Assembly (NCBI RefSeq): GCF_003402415.2
Contig: NZ_AP036014.1
Location: forward strand, 3,162,001 to 3,226,000
Source: Cupidesulfovibrio sp000226255
Lineage (GTDB): Bacteria; Desulfobacterota; Desulfovibrionia; Desulfovibrionales; Desulfovibrionaceae
Direction: 5' to 3'
Length of the DNA: 64,000 nt
Made by a program: the position numbers and the translations under genes. Shown here in pieces: positions 17,026-24,396 of this stretch. Under the pieces are notes generated by a model, which saw only the letters and a list, made by a program, of their open reading frames with translations, was not told the origin of the DNA and ran no database searches. The first letter of the stretch is position 1. The number at the start of each line of letters is the position of its first letter.

Positions 17026-17574
17026 CTACGCGCCGGGGGTGTGGCGCAGCACTTCGTTGCCGTCCAGGTCGCGGATGGACAGGGTGCCCGACTCGTACAG
17101 CCCGTAGGAGGCCACGTAGCCGTCCTTGGGCAGGGTGGTGGAGCCCACGTTCCAGATGTGCAGGCCGTCCACGGTTTCCGCGCGGGGGATGTGGGTGTGC
17201 CCGCACAGAAACACGTCGCCGGGCGCAAGGTCCGGAAAGCGGTCGGGCAGTTGGTGATGGTGCCCGTGGTTGGCCCAGATGCGCAGCCCGTCCGCGAAGA
17301 TCCACGCCGCCTCCGGCAGGGGAAAGCGCAGGACCATGGTGTCCACTTCCGCGTCGCAGTTGCCGCGCACGGCGATGATGCGCGGGGCCCAGTCGTTGAG
17401 CAGGGACGCCACTTCACGCGGGGCGTAGCCTTCCGGCACGGGGTTGCGCGGGCCGTGGTACAGCAGGTCGCCCAGCAGGACGAGGGCGTCGGGGTGGTGG
17501 GTGCGGGCCAGTTCGAGCACCAGTTCGGTGCGCGGCAGCGAGCCGTGCAGGTCGGAGGCGATGAGCAGCTTCAT
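17026..17574 (-). CDS. YfcE-type metallophosphoesterase
   Basis: A 182-residue calcineurin-fold phosphodiesterase with all metal motifs: SDLHGS, GDLLYHG, VRGNCD, NHGHHH and CGHTH. This is the YfcE/MJ0936 class, which hydrolyses phosphodiesters in vitro. The ATG at 17574 (MKLLIASDLHG) is the natural start; the longer upstream open frame is non-coding in character. It is upstream of, and probably co-transcribed with, the dihydrouridine synthase gene. Confidence 0.92.
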   Translation of the reverse strand: MKLLIASDLHGSLPRTELVLELARTHHPDALVLLGDLLYHGPRNPVPEGYAPREVASLLNDWAPRIIAVRGNCDAEVDTMVLRFPLPEAAWIFADGLRIWANHGHHHQLPDRFPDLAPGDVFLCGHTHIPRAETVDGLHIWNVGSTTLPKDGYVASYGLYESGTLSIRDLDGNEVLRHTPGA

Positions 17575-17725
17575 GGTCTGATGGTTCCTGATGGTGTGCG
17601 GTGCGCGGCAGGCATGCGGGCCGCGCCGGGGAAGGGAAAGGGCCGCCGCCCTGCGGCGGTGGCCCGGTACGTTGGCATGTTCGGAAAGATGGACTTTCGG
17701 CGGCAATCCGCCGACGGGCTGCGGA

Positions 17726-18301
17726 CTACAAGCGCTCCACCGCGATGCGCCGGGGCGCGGCGGCCTCGCGCTTGGGCATGCGGATGGTCAGCACGCCGCT
17801 GGCCAGTTGGGCCGAAATGCGCGCGGCGTCCACCATGTCCGACAGGGTGAACACGGCGTGGTACTCCACGTCGCCGAATTCCATGGCGTGCACCCGGGGT
17901 CCGCCCGCCGCGCCGCAGGCGCAGCTGGCTTGCGCCGGGGAATCCTTCGCGCCGGGGGCGGACTCGCCCGCGTCGTCGCGGCCTGCATCGCGCCCCATGT
18001 CCCGCCCCATGTCCCGCCCCATGTCGCGGCAGTCGCCGAAGCGGGTCACGCCGCGCACGGTCAGTTCGTCGCCCTCCACGTCCAGCACCAGGTCGTCGTG
18101 GGCCACGCCGGGCATGTCCAGATACAGGTGAAAGCCGTCCTCGCGTTCCACCAGATCTGCCTGGGGACGCATGCGCGGCGGCTGCGGCGACTGGGCGAAC
18201 CGGCCCTGCCGGGCACGACTCTCCGCGCCGCCCCGTTCGCTCTGGCGGGCAGGACGCGCGGCGGGGTGCGGAAAGCGGGGGCGACGGTCTGGGGGCGTCA
18301 T
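17726..18301 (-). CDS. Small heat-shock protein Hsp20 with repeat-bearing insertion
   Basis: 191 residues. The alpha-crystallin domain begins at PQADLVEREDGFHLYLDMPGV and ends with SAQLASGVLTIRMPKRE. In the middle is an insertion of about 45 residues with three tandem copies of the tetrapeptide RDMG, followed by CACG and Gly/Ala-rich sequence, so the domain is split. AGGAGG precedes the ATG. The partner Hsp20 lies directly upstream (10 bases) and the two are probably an operon. These proteins hold unfolding proteins in the cytoplasm. Confidence 0.88.
   Translation of the reverse strand: MTPPDRRPRFPHPAARPARQSERGGAESRARQGRFAQSPQPPRMRPQADLVEREDGFHLYLDMPGVAHDDLVLDVEGDELTVRGVTRFGDCRDMGRDMGRDMGRDAGRDDAGESAPGAKDSPAQASCACGAAGGPRVHAMEFGDVEYHAVFTLSDMVDAARISAQLASGVLTIRMPKREAAAPRRIAVERL
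17991..18026. repeat. 12-bp tandem repeat in hsp20
   Basis: Three consecutive copies of CGCCCCATGTCC (last base differs) lie within the coding sequence and keep frame. Confidence 0.9.
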
Positions 18302-18310
18302 GGCAGCCTC

Positions 18311-18724
18311 CTATCGAACATCTATATGAACAGTGCGTGGCCGCACGGCCTGCGCCTTGGGCAGCACGATCTCCAGCACCCCGTCCTTCATGGTGGCCGT
18401 GGCCCGGTCGCGGTCGATGGGCACGTTCAGGGTCACCACGCGCTGAAAGGGGCCGGTGGGCCGTTCCTGCCGGTAATACCGGCCGCGCACCACGGGCAGT
18501 TCGCCCTTCAGCACCAGCGTCTTGTCGGTGAGGGTGATGTCCAGCCCGTCCATGTCCACGCCGGGCACCAGCGCGCGCACGCGGATGGCCGCGTCGTCCT
18601 CGCCGATGTTCAGCGGCGGAAACTGGGCCCGCCCGCGCGTGGCGGGCAGGGCGCGGCCCGCGTCGCCCGCGAGGCGGTCGAGCAGGTTGGGAAATTCATA
18701 GAACGCGCTGAAGTCGATGACCAT
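18311..18724 (-). CDS. Small heat-shock protein Hsp20
   Basis: A 137-residue classical Hsp20. The alpha-crystallin domain runs from IRVRALVPGVDMDGLDITL to MKDGVLEIVLPKAQ, close to the end. The start at 18724 (MVIDFSAFYEFP) follows AGAGG; the much longer open frame upstream is a shadow. It leads the two-gene hsp20 operon. No CIRCE element or clear heat-shock promoter was found upstream. Confidence 0.92.
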   Translation of the reverse strand: MVIDFSAFYEFPNLLDRLAGDAGRALPATRGRAQFPPLNIGEDDAAIRVRALVPGVDMDGLDITLTDKTLVLKGELPVVRGRYYRQERPTGPFQRVVTLNVPIDRDRATATMKDGVLEIVLPKAQAVRPRTVHIDVR

Positions 18725-18879
18725 GCGCACCTCTTCGTGACTGGCCGGATATGGGCGTTGCTGGCCGGGAATGACAGGATGCCGGATGCGGCTGCGGGGC
18801 GCCCGCAAAGGCCACACCAGCATAGCTAACACGCCCGGCGGCGCTGTCAATGCGCGCGCGACGGCGGCGCGCGCCCGCG

Positions 18880-19080
18880 CTACTTCACGCTGCGCTGCCC
18901 CTGTTCCCACAACTCGGCGGGCACGGCCTCTTCCACCAGCATCACGGGAATCTCGTCGCGCACCGGGTAGACCACCTTGCACTGGGCGCACTTCAGGCCG
19001 CGCTCGTTGTCCACGGGTTCCACGGGCTGGCGGCATTTGGGACAGGCGAGGATTTCCAGCAGTTCCTTGTTCAGCGACAC
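18880..19080 (-). CDS. Trm112-family small zinc protein
   Basis: A 66-residue protein of the YcaR/Trm112 type. It begins MSLNKELLEILACPKC, followed by a second CAQC pair and the VYPVRDEIPVML motif, giving a four-cysteine zinc site. The GTG at 19080 has AAGGAG six bases upstream. Related proteins activate methyltransferases or have no assigned role in bacteria. Confidence 0.9.
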   Translation of the reverse strand: MSLNKELLEILACPKCRQPVEPVDNERGLKCAQCKVVYPVRDEIPVMLVEEAVPAELWEQGQRSVK

Positions 19081-19209
19081 GGCGCACTCCTTGGTTGCAT
19101 TGTGCGCGCACCATAGCCCGAAGCCGCCGCGTGCTCAAGCGGGGCGGGCGCGGCCGCCGCCGGCTCCGTCCGCCCTGCCGCCCTGCCGCCCTTTCGCGCC
19201 CGTCCTCAC

Positions 19210-19264
19210 CCGTCTGGCCCGTCTGGCCCGTCTGGCCCGTCTGGGCCCGTCTGGGCCCGTCCGG
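19210..19264. repeat. 10-bp tandem repeat upstream of the PHP gene
   Basis: About five copies of CCCGTCTGGC, the last ones with an extra G, in the gap between the Trm112 and PHP genes. The final unit runs into the palindrome at 19258. Confidence 0.85.
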
Positions 19265-19275
19265 GATGGCGGACA
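19258..19275 (+). promoter_or_regulatory. Palindromic operator matching the array at 23.8 kb
   Basis: CGTCCG-GGATGG-CGGACA is the reverse complement of the first 18-mer of the array at 23794-23811 in 17 of 18 positions, spacer included. It lies just upstream of a good -35 box, so it is probably a protein-binding site controlling the PHP gene. Confidence 0.6.
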
Positions 19276-19281
19276 GCTTTG

Positions 19282-19310
19282 TTGACACCCACCGGGGCGA
19301 AACGTAGCAT
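19282..19310 (+). promoter_or_regulatory. Sigma-70 promoter of the PHP gene
   Basis: A perfect TTGACA (19282-19287), a 17-base spacer and TAGCAT (19305-19310), placing transcription start about 80 bases before the ATG. Confidence 0.65.
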
Positions 19311-19395
19311 CATCCCGTACCCCGCATTCCGCCCCGCGCCGCGACCCCAGTCGCGTCGCATGGCGGACGCGGGGCTTCAGGCACCCGGAGCAGAC

Positions 19396-20283
19396 ATGTC
19401 CATCCGATTCATAGACCTGCATTCCCACTCCACCGCCTCCGACGGCAGCGACAGCCCGGCCGAACTGGTGCGCAAGGCGGCCGCCGCCAAACTGGCGGCC
19501 ATCGCCCTCACCGACCACGACACCACGTCCGGCCTCGGCGAAGCCGTGCGCGAAGGACGCCAACACGGCCTGGAGGTCATCCGGGGGTGCGAGCTTGGCG
19601 TGCGCTGCGAACACGGCGAACTGCACATCCTGGGGCTGTGGCTGCCCGAAGGCGAGGACGGGCCCACTGCGCTGGACGCCACCCTGGCCCAACTGCGCGA
19701 CCACCGGGCCGCCCGCAACCGCCGCATCGCGGCGCAATTGCGCCAGTGCGGCGTGGACATAGAGTACGCCGAGGTGGAAGCCATTTCCGGCGGCGAATCG
19801 GTAAGCCGCCTGCACTTCGCGCGCATCCTGCACCAGAAGGGCTACGTGCCCACGCCGCAAGAGGCCTTTGCCCGCTACATCGGCCCCGGCGGCCGCGCCT
19901 ACGTGGCCAAGGAAACCCTGTCCCCGGCGGACGGGGTACGCCTGCTGCATTCCGTGGGGGCCACCGTGTCCCTGGCCCACCCCATGCTGTTCCGCTACCC
20001 CGGCAACGGCTTTGCCGAATGGCTGGACGACACCGTGGCCGACCTGAAGCGCCACGGGCTGGACGCCATAGAGGCCTACCACAGCGAGCATTCCCAGGCC
20101 GACACCCGCCGCTGCGTGGATATGGCCGCCCGACACGGGCTGGCGCTTACCGGCGGCTCGGACTACCACGGCGCGGGCAAACCCGGCATCTCGCTGGGCC
20201 GGGGGCGCGGCGGCCTGCGCGTGACCACCGCCGTGCTCGACGACCTGAAGGAACGCCGACGCCGCCAGGGCCTGCCGGTGTAG
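19396..20283 (+). CDS. PHP-domain phosphoesterase (TrpH/YciV type)
   Basis: 295 residues with the metal ligands of the PHP domain in order: DLHSHSTASDGS, LTDHDTTSG, RGCELGV, the HILGLW histidine, LAHP, YHSEHSQ and GGSDYHGAGKPG. The class includes 5'-3' exonucleases and nucleoside 3',5'-bisphosphate phosphatases (RNase AM). The ATG at 19396 has GGAG five bases upstream. It precedes the U32 gene by about 100 bases and may be co-transcribed with it. Confidence 0.88.
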   Translation: MSIRFIDLHSHSTASDGSDSPAELVRKAAAAKLAAIALTDHDTTSGLGEAVREGRQHGLEVIRGCELGVRCEHGELHILGLWLPEGEDGPTALDATLAQLRDHRAARNRRIAAQLRQCGVDIEYAEVEAISGGESVSRLHFARILHQKGYVPTPQEAFARYIGPGGRAYVAKETLSPADGVRLLHSVGATVSLAHPMLFRYPGNGFAEWLDDTVADLKRHGLDAIEAYHSEHSQADTRRCVDMAARHGLALTGGSDYHGAGKPGISLGRGRGGLRVTTAVLDDLKERRRRQGLPV

Positions 20284-20389
20284 CCCGCCGCGTCCACAAG
20301 AACCGACCCGCGGACCTCGCTGGCAGTACGATCCCCGACTTCGCGAAACCCGGCGGGCCAACGCCGCCAAACCATATCGAACCGAAGAC

Positions 20390-21655
20390 ATGACCATCGG
20401 CAACGGCACCAACATTCCCGCCCCCGCGCGCCCCGCCCTGCCCGAACTGCTCGCCCCGGCGGGCGACATGGAAAAGCTGGACGCGGCCCTGCGCTATGGC
20501 GCAAGCGCCGTCTACCTGGGCGGGCGCGGCCCCAACCTGCGCGCGGGCGCGCAGGGCTTTTCGCCCGACCAACTGCCGGAAGCGGCCCGGCGCGCCCATG
20601 CCCTGGGCGCGCGCGCCTACTACTGCCTGAACAGCCTGCCCCACCAGCGCCACCTGCGCGACGTGGAAGCCGCCATCGAAGAAGCCGACGCCGCCGGCAT
20701 GGACGCCCTGATCGTCGCCGACCCCGGTGTTGTCCGCATGGCCCGCCGCCGCGCCCCGCGCCTGCCGCTGCACATCTCCACCCAGGCCAACACCGCCAAC
20801 GCCGAGGCCGCCCTGTTCTGGCAGGACATGGGGGCCACGCGCGTGAACATGGCGCGCGAACTGGATGCCCCCTCCATCCGCGCCCTGCTCCGGGCCTGTC
20901 CGGGCCTGGAATTCGAGGCATTCGTGCACGGGGCCGTGTGCCTGGCCGTGTCCGGCCACTGCCTGCTCTCCGCGTGGATGAACAACCGCCCGGCCAACCT
21001 CGGCCAGTGCACCCACCCCTGCCGCTTCGAGTACCAGGGCATGGCCCTGGCCGTGGAGGAAAAGACCCGCCCCGGCGAAATCGCGTGGGAGGCGGTGCAG
21101 GACGGCCCCTTCCATTCCAGCTTCTGGGCCCCCAACGACCTGTGCCTGGTGAAGTACGTGCGCTGGTTCGCCGCCGTGGGCGTGGCCTCGCTGAAGATCG
21201 AGGGCCGGGTGAAGAGCGCGGGCTACGTGGCCCAGGTGACGGACGCCTACCGCACCGCCCTGGACGACCTTGCCCGGCGCACGTTCCGGCATGAAGACTA
21301 TTTGTACGAACTGCTGAACACCGCCAGCAGGCCGCTGTCCACGGGCTTTTTCCTGCCCGGCGGCAAGCGGCTGAACCGGGGGCTGCCGCACGACGCCATG
21401 CGCCGCCCGGTGGTGGCGCGCATCGAGCAGCCCGCTGGCGACGGCGCGTGGCACGTTTCCGTGCGCGCCCCGTGGCGCGCGGCTAAGCCCATGGAAATCC
21501 TGCTGCCCGGCCTGCGCCGCCCGGAACTTTTCCCCGGCGATTTCAGGCTGGAAAATCACAAGGGCGAAACCGTGGACCAGTTGCACCCCGGCATGACGGG
21601 GGTGCTGCACTGCGCCCACGAGGGGCTTGCCCCCGGCCTGTTCGTGCGGGCCTGA
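20390..21655 (+). CDS. U32 peptidase-family protein (tRNA/rRNA hydroxylation type)
   Basis: 421 residues. It begins PELLAPAGDMEKLDAALRYGADAVYLGG-like, has the U32 signature EAFVHGAVCLAVSGHCLLS, a following CTHPCR cysteine pair and SLKIEGRVKS. Members such as RlhA and TrhP hydroxylate RNA bases, and UbiU/V bind an Fe-S cluster through such cysteines, so peptidase activity is not assured. No strong ribosome site is seen. The stop codon lies within a 10-bp tandem repeat. Confidence 0.88.
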   Translation: MTIGNGTNIPAPARPALPELLAPAGDMEKLDAALRYGASAVYLGGRGPNLRAGAQGFSPDQLPEAARRAHALGARAYYCLNSLPHQRHLRDVEAAIEEADAAGMDALIVADPGVVRMARRRAPRLPLHISTQANTANAEAALFWQDMGATRVNMARELDAPSIRALLRACPGLEFEAFVHGAVCLAVSGHCLLSAWMNNRPANLGQCTHPCRFEYQGMALAVEEKTRPGEIAWEAVQDGPFHSSFWAPNDLCLVKYVRWFAAVGVASLKIEGRVKSAGYVAQVTDAYRTALDDLARRTFRHEDYLYELLNTASRPLSTGFFLPGGKRLNRGLPHDAMRRPVVARIEQPAGDGAWHVSVRAPWRAAKPMEILLPGLRRPELFPGDFRLENHKGETVDQLHPGMTGVLHCAHEGLAPGLFVRA

Positions 21656-21692
21656 CCGGGCCTGACCGGGCCTGACCGGGCCTGACCGGGCC
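21651..21692. repeat. 10-bp tandem repeat over a stop codon
   Basis: Four exact copies of CCTGACCGGG; the first contains the TGA stop of the U32 gene. Every copy in that frame would bring TGA back only every third unit. Confidence 0.92.
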
Positions 21693-21773
21693 AGTTCCCG
21701 GCATCCTGCCCCCGCTACCCTGGTAATTTTCGCAAGCAGACCCGCAATCGGCCCCGACACCCACGGAACACCC

Positions 21774-23690
21774 ATGGCCCACGTGCTGATCATCGACGCC
21801 GACGCCGCCTTCGCCCAACTGGTGGCGGGCATTGCAGAGGGGCTGGGGCACCGGGCCTCGCGCGCGGGCGGGCTGACCGAGGGCCGCCTGCTGGCCGACG
21901 ACGCCGACGTGGTATTCCTGGCCGCCACCCTGCCCGACGGCAACGGCGTGGAGGCCATGCCCGGCCTGCGCGCCCTGCCCGGCCAGCCGGAAATCATCGT
22001 CACCGCAGAAGGGGGCGACCCGGACGGCGCGGAGCGGGCCATCCGCCACGGGGCGTGGGAATGGCTGCGCAAGCCCCTGCCCGCCGACCGGGTGGTGCTG
22101 CCGCTGTTGCGCGCCCTGGACTACCGCGCCCGGCTGCCCGCCCAGCGCCCCTCGTCGCGCCTGAAGCATTCCATCGTGGGGGTGAGCGCGGCCATCCGCC
22201 GCTGCCTGGACGTGGTGGCAGAGGCGGCGGGCAGCGACGCCGCCGCGCTGGTCACCGGCGAAACGGGCGTGGGCAAGGAACTGTTCGCCCGGGCCATCCA
22301 CGACAACAGCCCCCGCGCCGCCGCACCCTTCGTGGCCGTGGACTGCGCCTCGCTGCCGCGCTCGCTGGCCGGGTCCATCCTGTTCGGCCATCGCAAGGGG
22401 GCCTTCACCGGGGCGGACTCCAACCGCGACGGGCTGGTGCTGCAAGCCGACAGGGGCACGCTGTTCCTGGACGAGGTGGGCGAACTGCCGCTGTCGATGC
22501 AGAAGATGTTTCTGCGCGTGCTGCAGGAGCACCGCTTTCGCCCGGTGGGCGGCCGCACGGAAATCACCAGCGATTTCCGCCTCATCGCCGCCACCAACCG
22601 TGACCTGGAAGACATGGCCGAGCGCAGCACCTTCCGCAGCGACCTGCTCTACCGCATGCGCACCGTGGTGGTGAGCATTCCGCCGCTGCGCGAACGGTGC
22701 GAAGACGTCACCGCTCTCGCCGGGCACTACCTGCCGCGCATCTGGGCGCGCTTCGCCCTGCCGGAAAAGGACATCTCGCCGGACTTCCATGAAACGCTGC
22801 TGGCCTACCACTGGCCGGGCAACGTGCGCGAACTCATCCACACCCTGGAACGCGCGGTGCTGGCCTCGCAGGACGCGCCCAAGCTTTTCGCCCGCCACCT
22901 GCCCGACTACCTGCGCATCTGCCTGGCCCGCGCCGCCGCACGCAACGGCGCGGCGGCAACGGCCGGGCTGGCAGGACTGGCCGGATTCGCCGGACTAGCT
23001 GGACAGGCGGGATTGGGCGGACCATCCTGCCTGTACGGGCCCGGGCAGGCCCCCGTCGGCAAGGCCGCTACCGACACGACCGACTTGACCGGCACGACCG
23101 ACTTGACCGGCACGACCGTCACGACGGGGCCGCACACGGCAGTCCTTGACATGGCGGGACCGGAACTGACCCGGCACGCCACGGACGATGCACGGCGACC
23201 GCCGGACAGCCTGGGGGAAACGCCCGGAACGAGCGGGAACGAACCGGCCGCCCAGACTCCCCACGCCGCCCCTACCGAGCGAACTGCCGGTACGGGAGCG
23301 AAGTGCGGGACCGGCGGACCGGGCGCCCCACCCGGATGGGGGCCTCGCGCGCCCTACGCCATATACACCTCGCCCCATTACGCACCCCCGCCGGAGCGCG
23401 CCGCCGCGCCCCATGCCAGCACGGACGGCGGGGACGGCGCGGCACGGGCCGCATACTCCCGGCACGATACGGACGGCACCATGTCCGACGCCCAGCAGGC
23501 GTTGCAGCCGCACTGCTTTCCCGGCGAACTGCCCCGCTTCTTCGACTTCCGCGACGCCCAGTTCGCCGCTTACCTGCGTGAACTCATGCGCCGGGCCGGG
23601 GGCGACATCCGCGCCGCCTGCGACCTTTCGGGGCTTTCCCGCTCGCACCTGTACGATCTGCTGCGCAAGCACGGCGTCTCGCCGCGCTGA
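21774..23690 (+). CDS. Sigma-54-dependent activator with pseudo-receiver and long linker
   Basis: 638 residues. Residues 1-120 form a receiver-like domain, but the phospho-acceptor aspartate is replaced: VVFLAATLPDG has Ala at residue 50. The acidic pair (IIDADA) and the lysine (WLRKPL) are present. An AAA+ domain follows with Walker A GETGVGKE (about 162), the sigma-54 contact loop GAFTGAD (about 209) and LFLDEVGELP. A linker of about 190 residues of low complexity (Gly/Ala repeats, TTDLTG repeats) separates it from a Fis-type helix-turn-helix (AACDLSGLSRSHLYDLLRKHG). No histidine kinase is adjacent. Activation may be phosphorylation-independent. A putative enhancer array and sigma-54 promoter lie directly downstream. 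Confidence 0.88.
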   Translation: MAHVLIIDADAAFAQLVAGIAEGLGHRASRAGGLTEGRLLADDADVVFLAATLPDGNGVEAMPGLRALPGQPEIIVTAEGGDPDGAERAIRHGAWEWLRKPLPADRVVLPLLRALDYRARLPAQRPSSRLKHSIVGVSAAIRRCLDVVAEAAGSDAAALVTGETGVGKELFARAIHDNSPRAAAPFVAVDCASLPRSLAGSILFGHRKGAFTGADSNRDGLVLQADRGTLFLDEVGELPLSMQKMFLRVLQEHRFRPVGGRTEITSDFRLIAATNRDLEDMAERSTFRSDLLYRMRTVVVSIPPLRERCEDVTALAGHYLPRIWARFALPEKDISPDFHETLLAYHWPGNVRELIHTLERAVLASQDAPKLFARHLPDYLRICLARAAARNGAAATAGLAGLAGFAGLAGQAGLGGPSCLYGPGQAPVGKAATDTTDLTGTTDLTGTTVTTGPHTAVLDMAGPELTRHATDDARRPPDSLGETPGTSGNEPAAQTPHAAPTERTAGTGAKCGTGGPGAPPGWGPRAPYAIYTSPHYAPPPERAAAPHASTDGGDGAARAAYSRHDTDGTMSDAQQALQPHCFPGELPRFFDFRDAQFAAYLRELMRRAGGDIRAACDLSGLSRSHLYDLLRKHGVSPR

Positions 23691-23793
23691 TGCGCCGCTT
23701 GCCGCGTGCTCCTGGCAGCCACGCACCGTCACCGCCTCCCCCGGCCCGTCTCCACTCCCTTCCCGTGCCGCGCCCGACTTGGGCGACCAGCAC

Positions 23794-23879
23794 TGTCCGC
23801 CATCCCGGACAATGCCGCGCGCGCAGCTATCCGCCATCACGGACAGGCACCCCTTCAGCCGCGTCCGCGATGCCGGACA
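23794..23879. promoter_or_regulatory. Array of three palindromes at 34-bp spacing (enhancer-like)
   Basis: Three 18-bp palindromes of form TGTCCG-N6-CGGACA start at 23794 (perfect), 23828 (TATCCG arm) and 23862 (CGTCCG arm), exactly 34 bases apart. The spacer is also conserved (CCATCC, CCATCA, CGATGC). A fourth half-site TGTCCG is at 23885-23890. The array is 105-190 bases upstream of a sigma-54-type promoter, as expected for an enhancer-binding protein; the Fis-type activator encoded just upstream is the natural candidate. Confidence 0.75.
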
Positions 23880-23983
23880 CCCCGTGTCCGGCGTGGCCCC
23901 GCATTGCGCGCCGACATACCAATTCGCAAGCAATGCTTTGCAATATTTACACATAAACAAAAGACGCCAACTCGCGGCACAGG

Positions 23984-23998
23984 TGGCACGCTTCTTGG
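23984..23998 (+). promoter_or_regulatory. Sigma-54-type promoter
   Basis: TGGCACG, four bases, TTGG. The GG of the -24 element (23985-23986) is 12 bases from the -12 element (23997), where GG replaces the usual GC. Predicted start is near 24010 on the plus strand, where no protein gene follows. Confidence 0.65.
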
Positions 23999-24009
23999 TA
24001 AGTATATGG

Positions 24010-24183
24010 CAACAGACAACGGGCATGTCGGTCGATGCCCGATCCGTTCCGGAAGGCGGTTGGACAAGGCCAGCCGGTACGGGGGAATGCGTTGGACGCA
24101 TTCCATCGCAGGGGTCCGTGGCGCAGTCGGTGCGTCGCGGGCGAAATCAGGGCGCGTCGTTCCAAAAGGAATGACGCGCCCTG
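24010..24183 (+). ncRNA. Candidate small RNA downstream of sigma-54 promoter
   Basis: From the predicted start there are two stable hairpins: GGAATGCG/CGCATTCC (24084-24104, five-base loop) and a 16-bp stem with AAAA loop and one G-U pair (24148-24183). No T-tract follows the second. The start and end are inferred from the promoter and hairpin only. Confidence 0.35.
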
Positions 24184-24279
24184 CACGCATTCCGGGCAAA
24201 AGATCAGGCAGAGTACGGGCGGAGGGTAGCGAACGCGGGACGATGGCGCGCGGGGGCGGGAAGTCGGCCGGGAACGATG

Positions 24280-24309
24280 AAAAAACGCCCCGAGGCCAAG
24301 CCCCGGGGT
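24280..24309 (-). terminator. Rho-independent terminator of cheV
   Basis: On the minus strand CCCCGGGG/CCTCGGGG-type stem with a short loop is followed by six T. Confidence 0.75.
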
Positions 24310-24396
24310 ACGAAAGGAACAGAGGCGGGACAAGAAAAACGGGCGGCCTACGCGAGGAAAAAACGCGCCCGCCCCGGCATTGCCAACGGCAGTTTT

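Larger units (their letters stand above)
23691..24279. other. Gene-free region with regulatory elements
   Basis: About 590 bases (706 counting up to the CheV stop) without a supportable gene. The region holds three regularly spaced palindromes, an AT-rich segment, a sigma-54-like promoter and two hairpins, listed separately. A 49-codon open frame from ATG 24025 ends inside the second hairpin and has no ribosome site. Confidence 0.6.

Noticed and set aside
18725..18879. CIRCE or sigma-32 promoter in front of the hsp20 pair
   Set aside because: Searched by eye for TTAGCACTC-N9-GAGTGCTAA and for CTTGAA-N-CCCCAT; neither was present.
19210..19264. Possible CRISPR-like array
   Set aside because: The 10-bp units are directly adjacent, without spacers. 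It is a simple tandem repeat.
23794..23879. CRISPR possibility for the 34-bp-spaced palindromes
   Set aside because: Only three units of 18 bp with imperfect match and 16-bp gaps; no cas genes. It fits protein-binding sites better.
24025..24174. 49-codon open frame after the sigma-54 promoter
   Set aside because: No ribosome site, and it ends inside a hairpin; an RNA is more likely than a protein.
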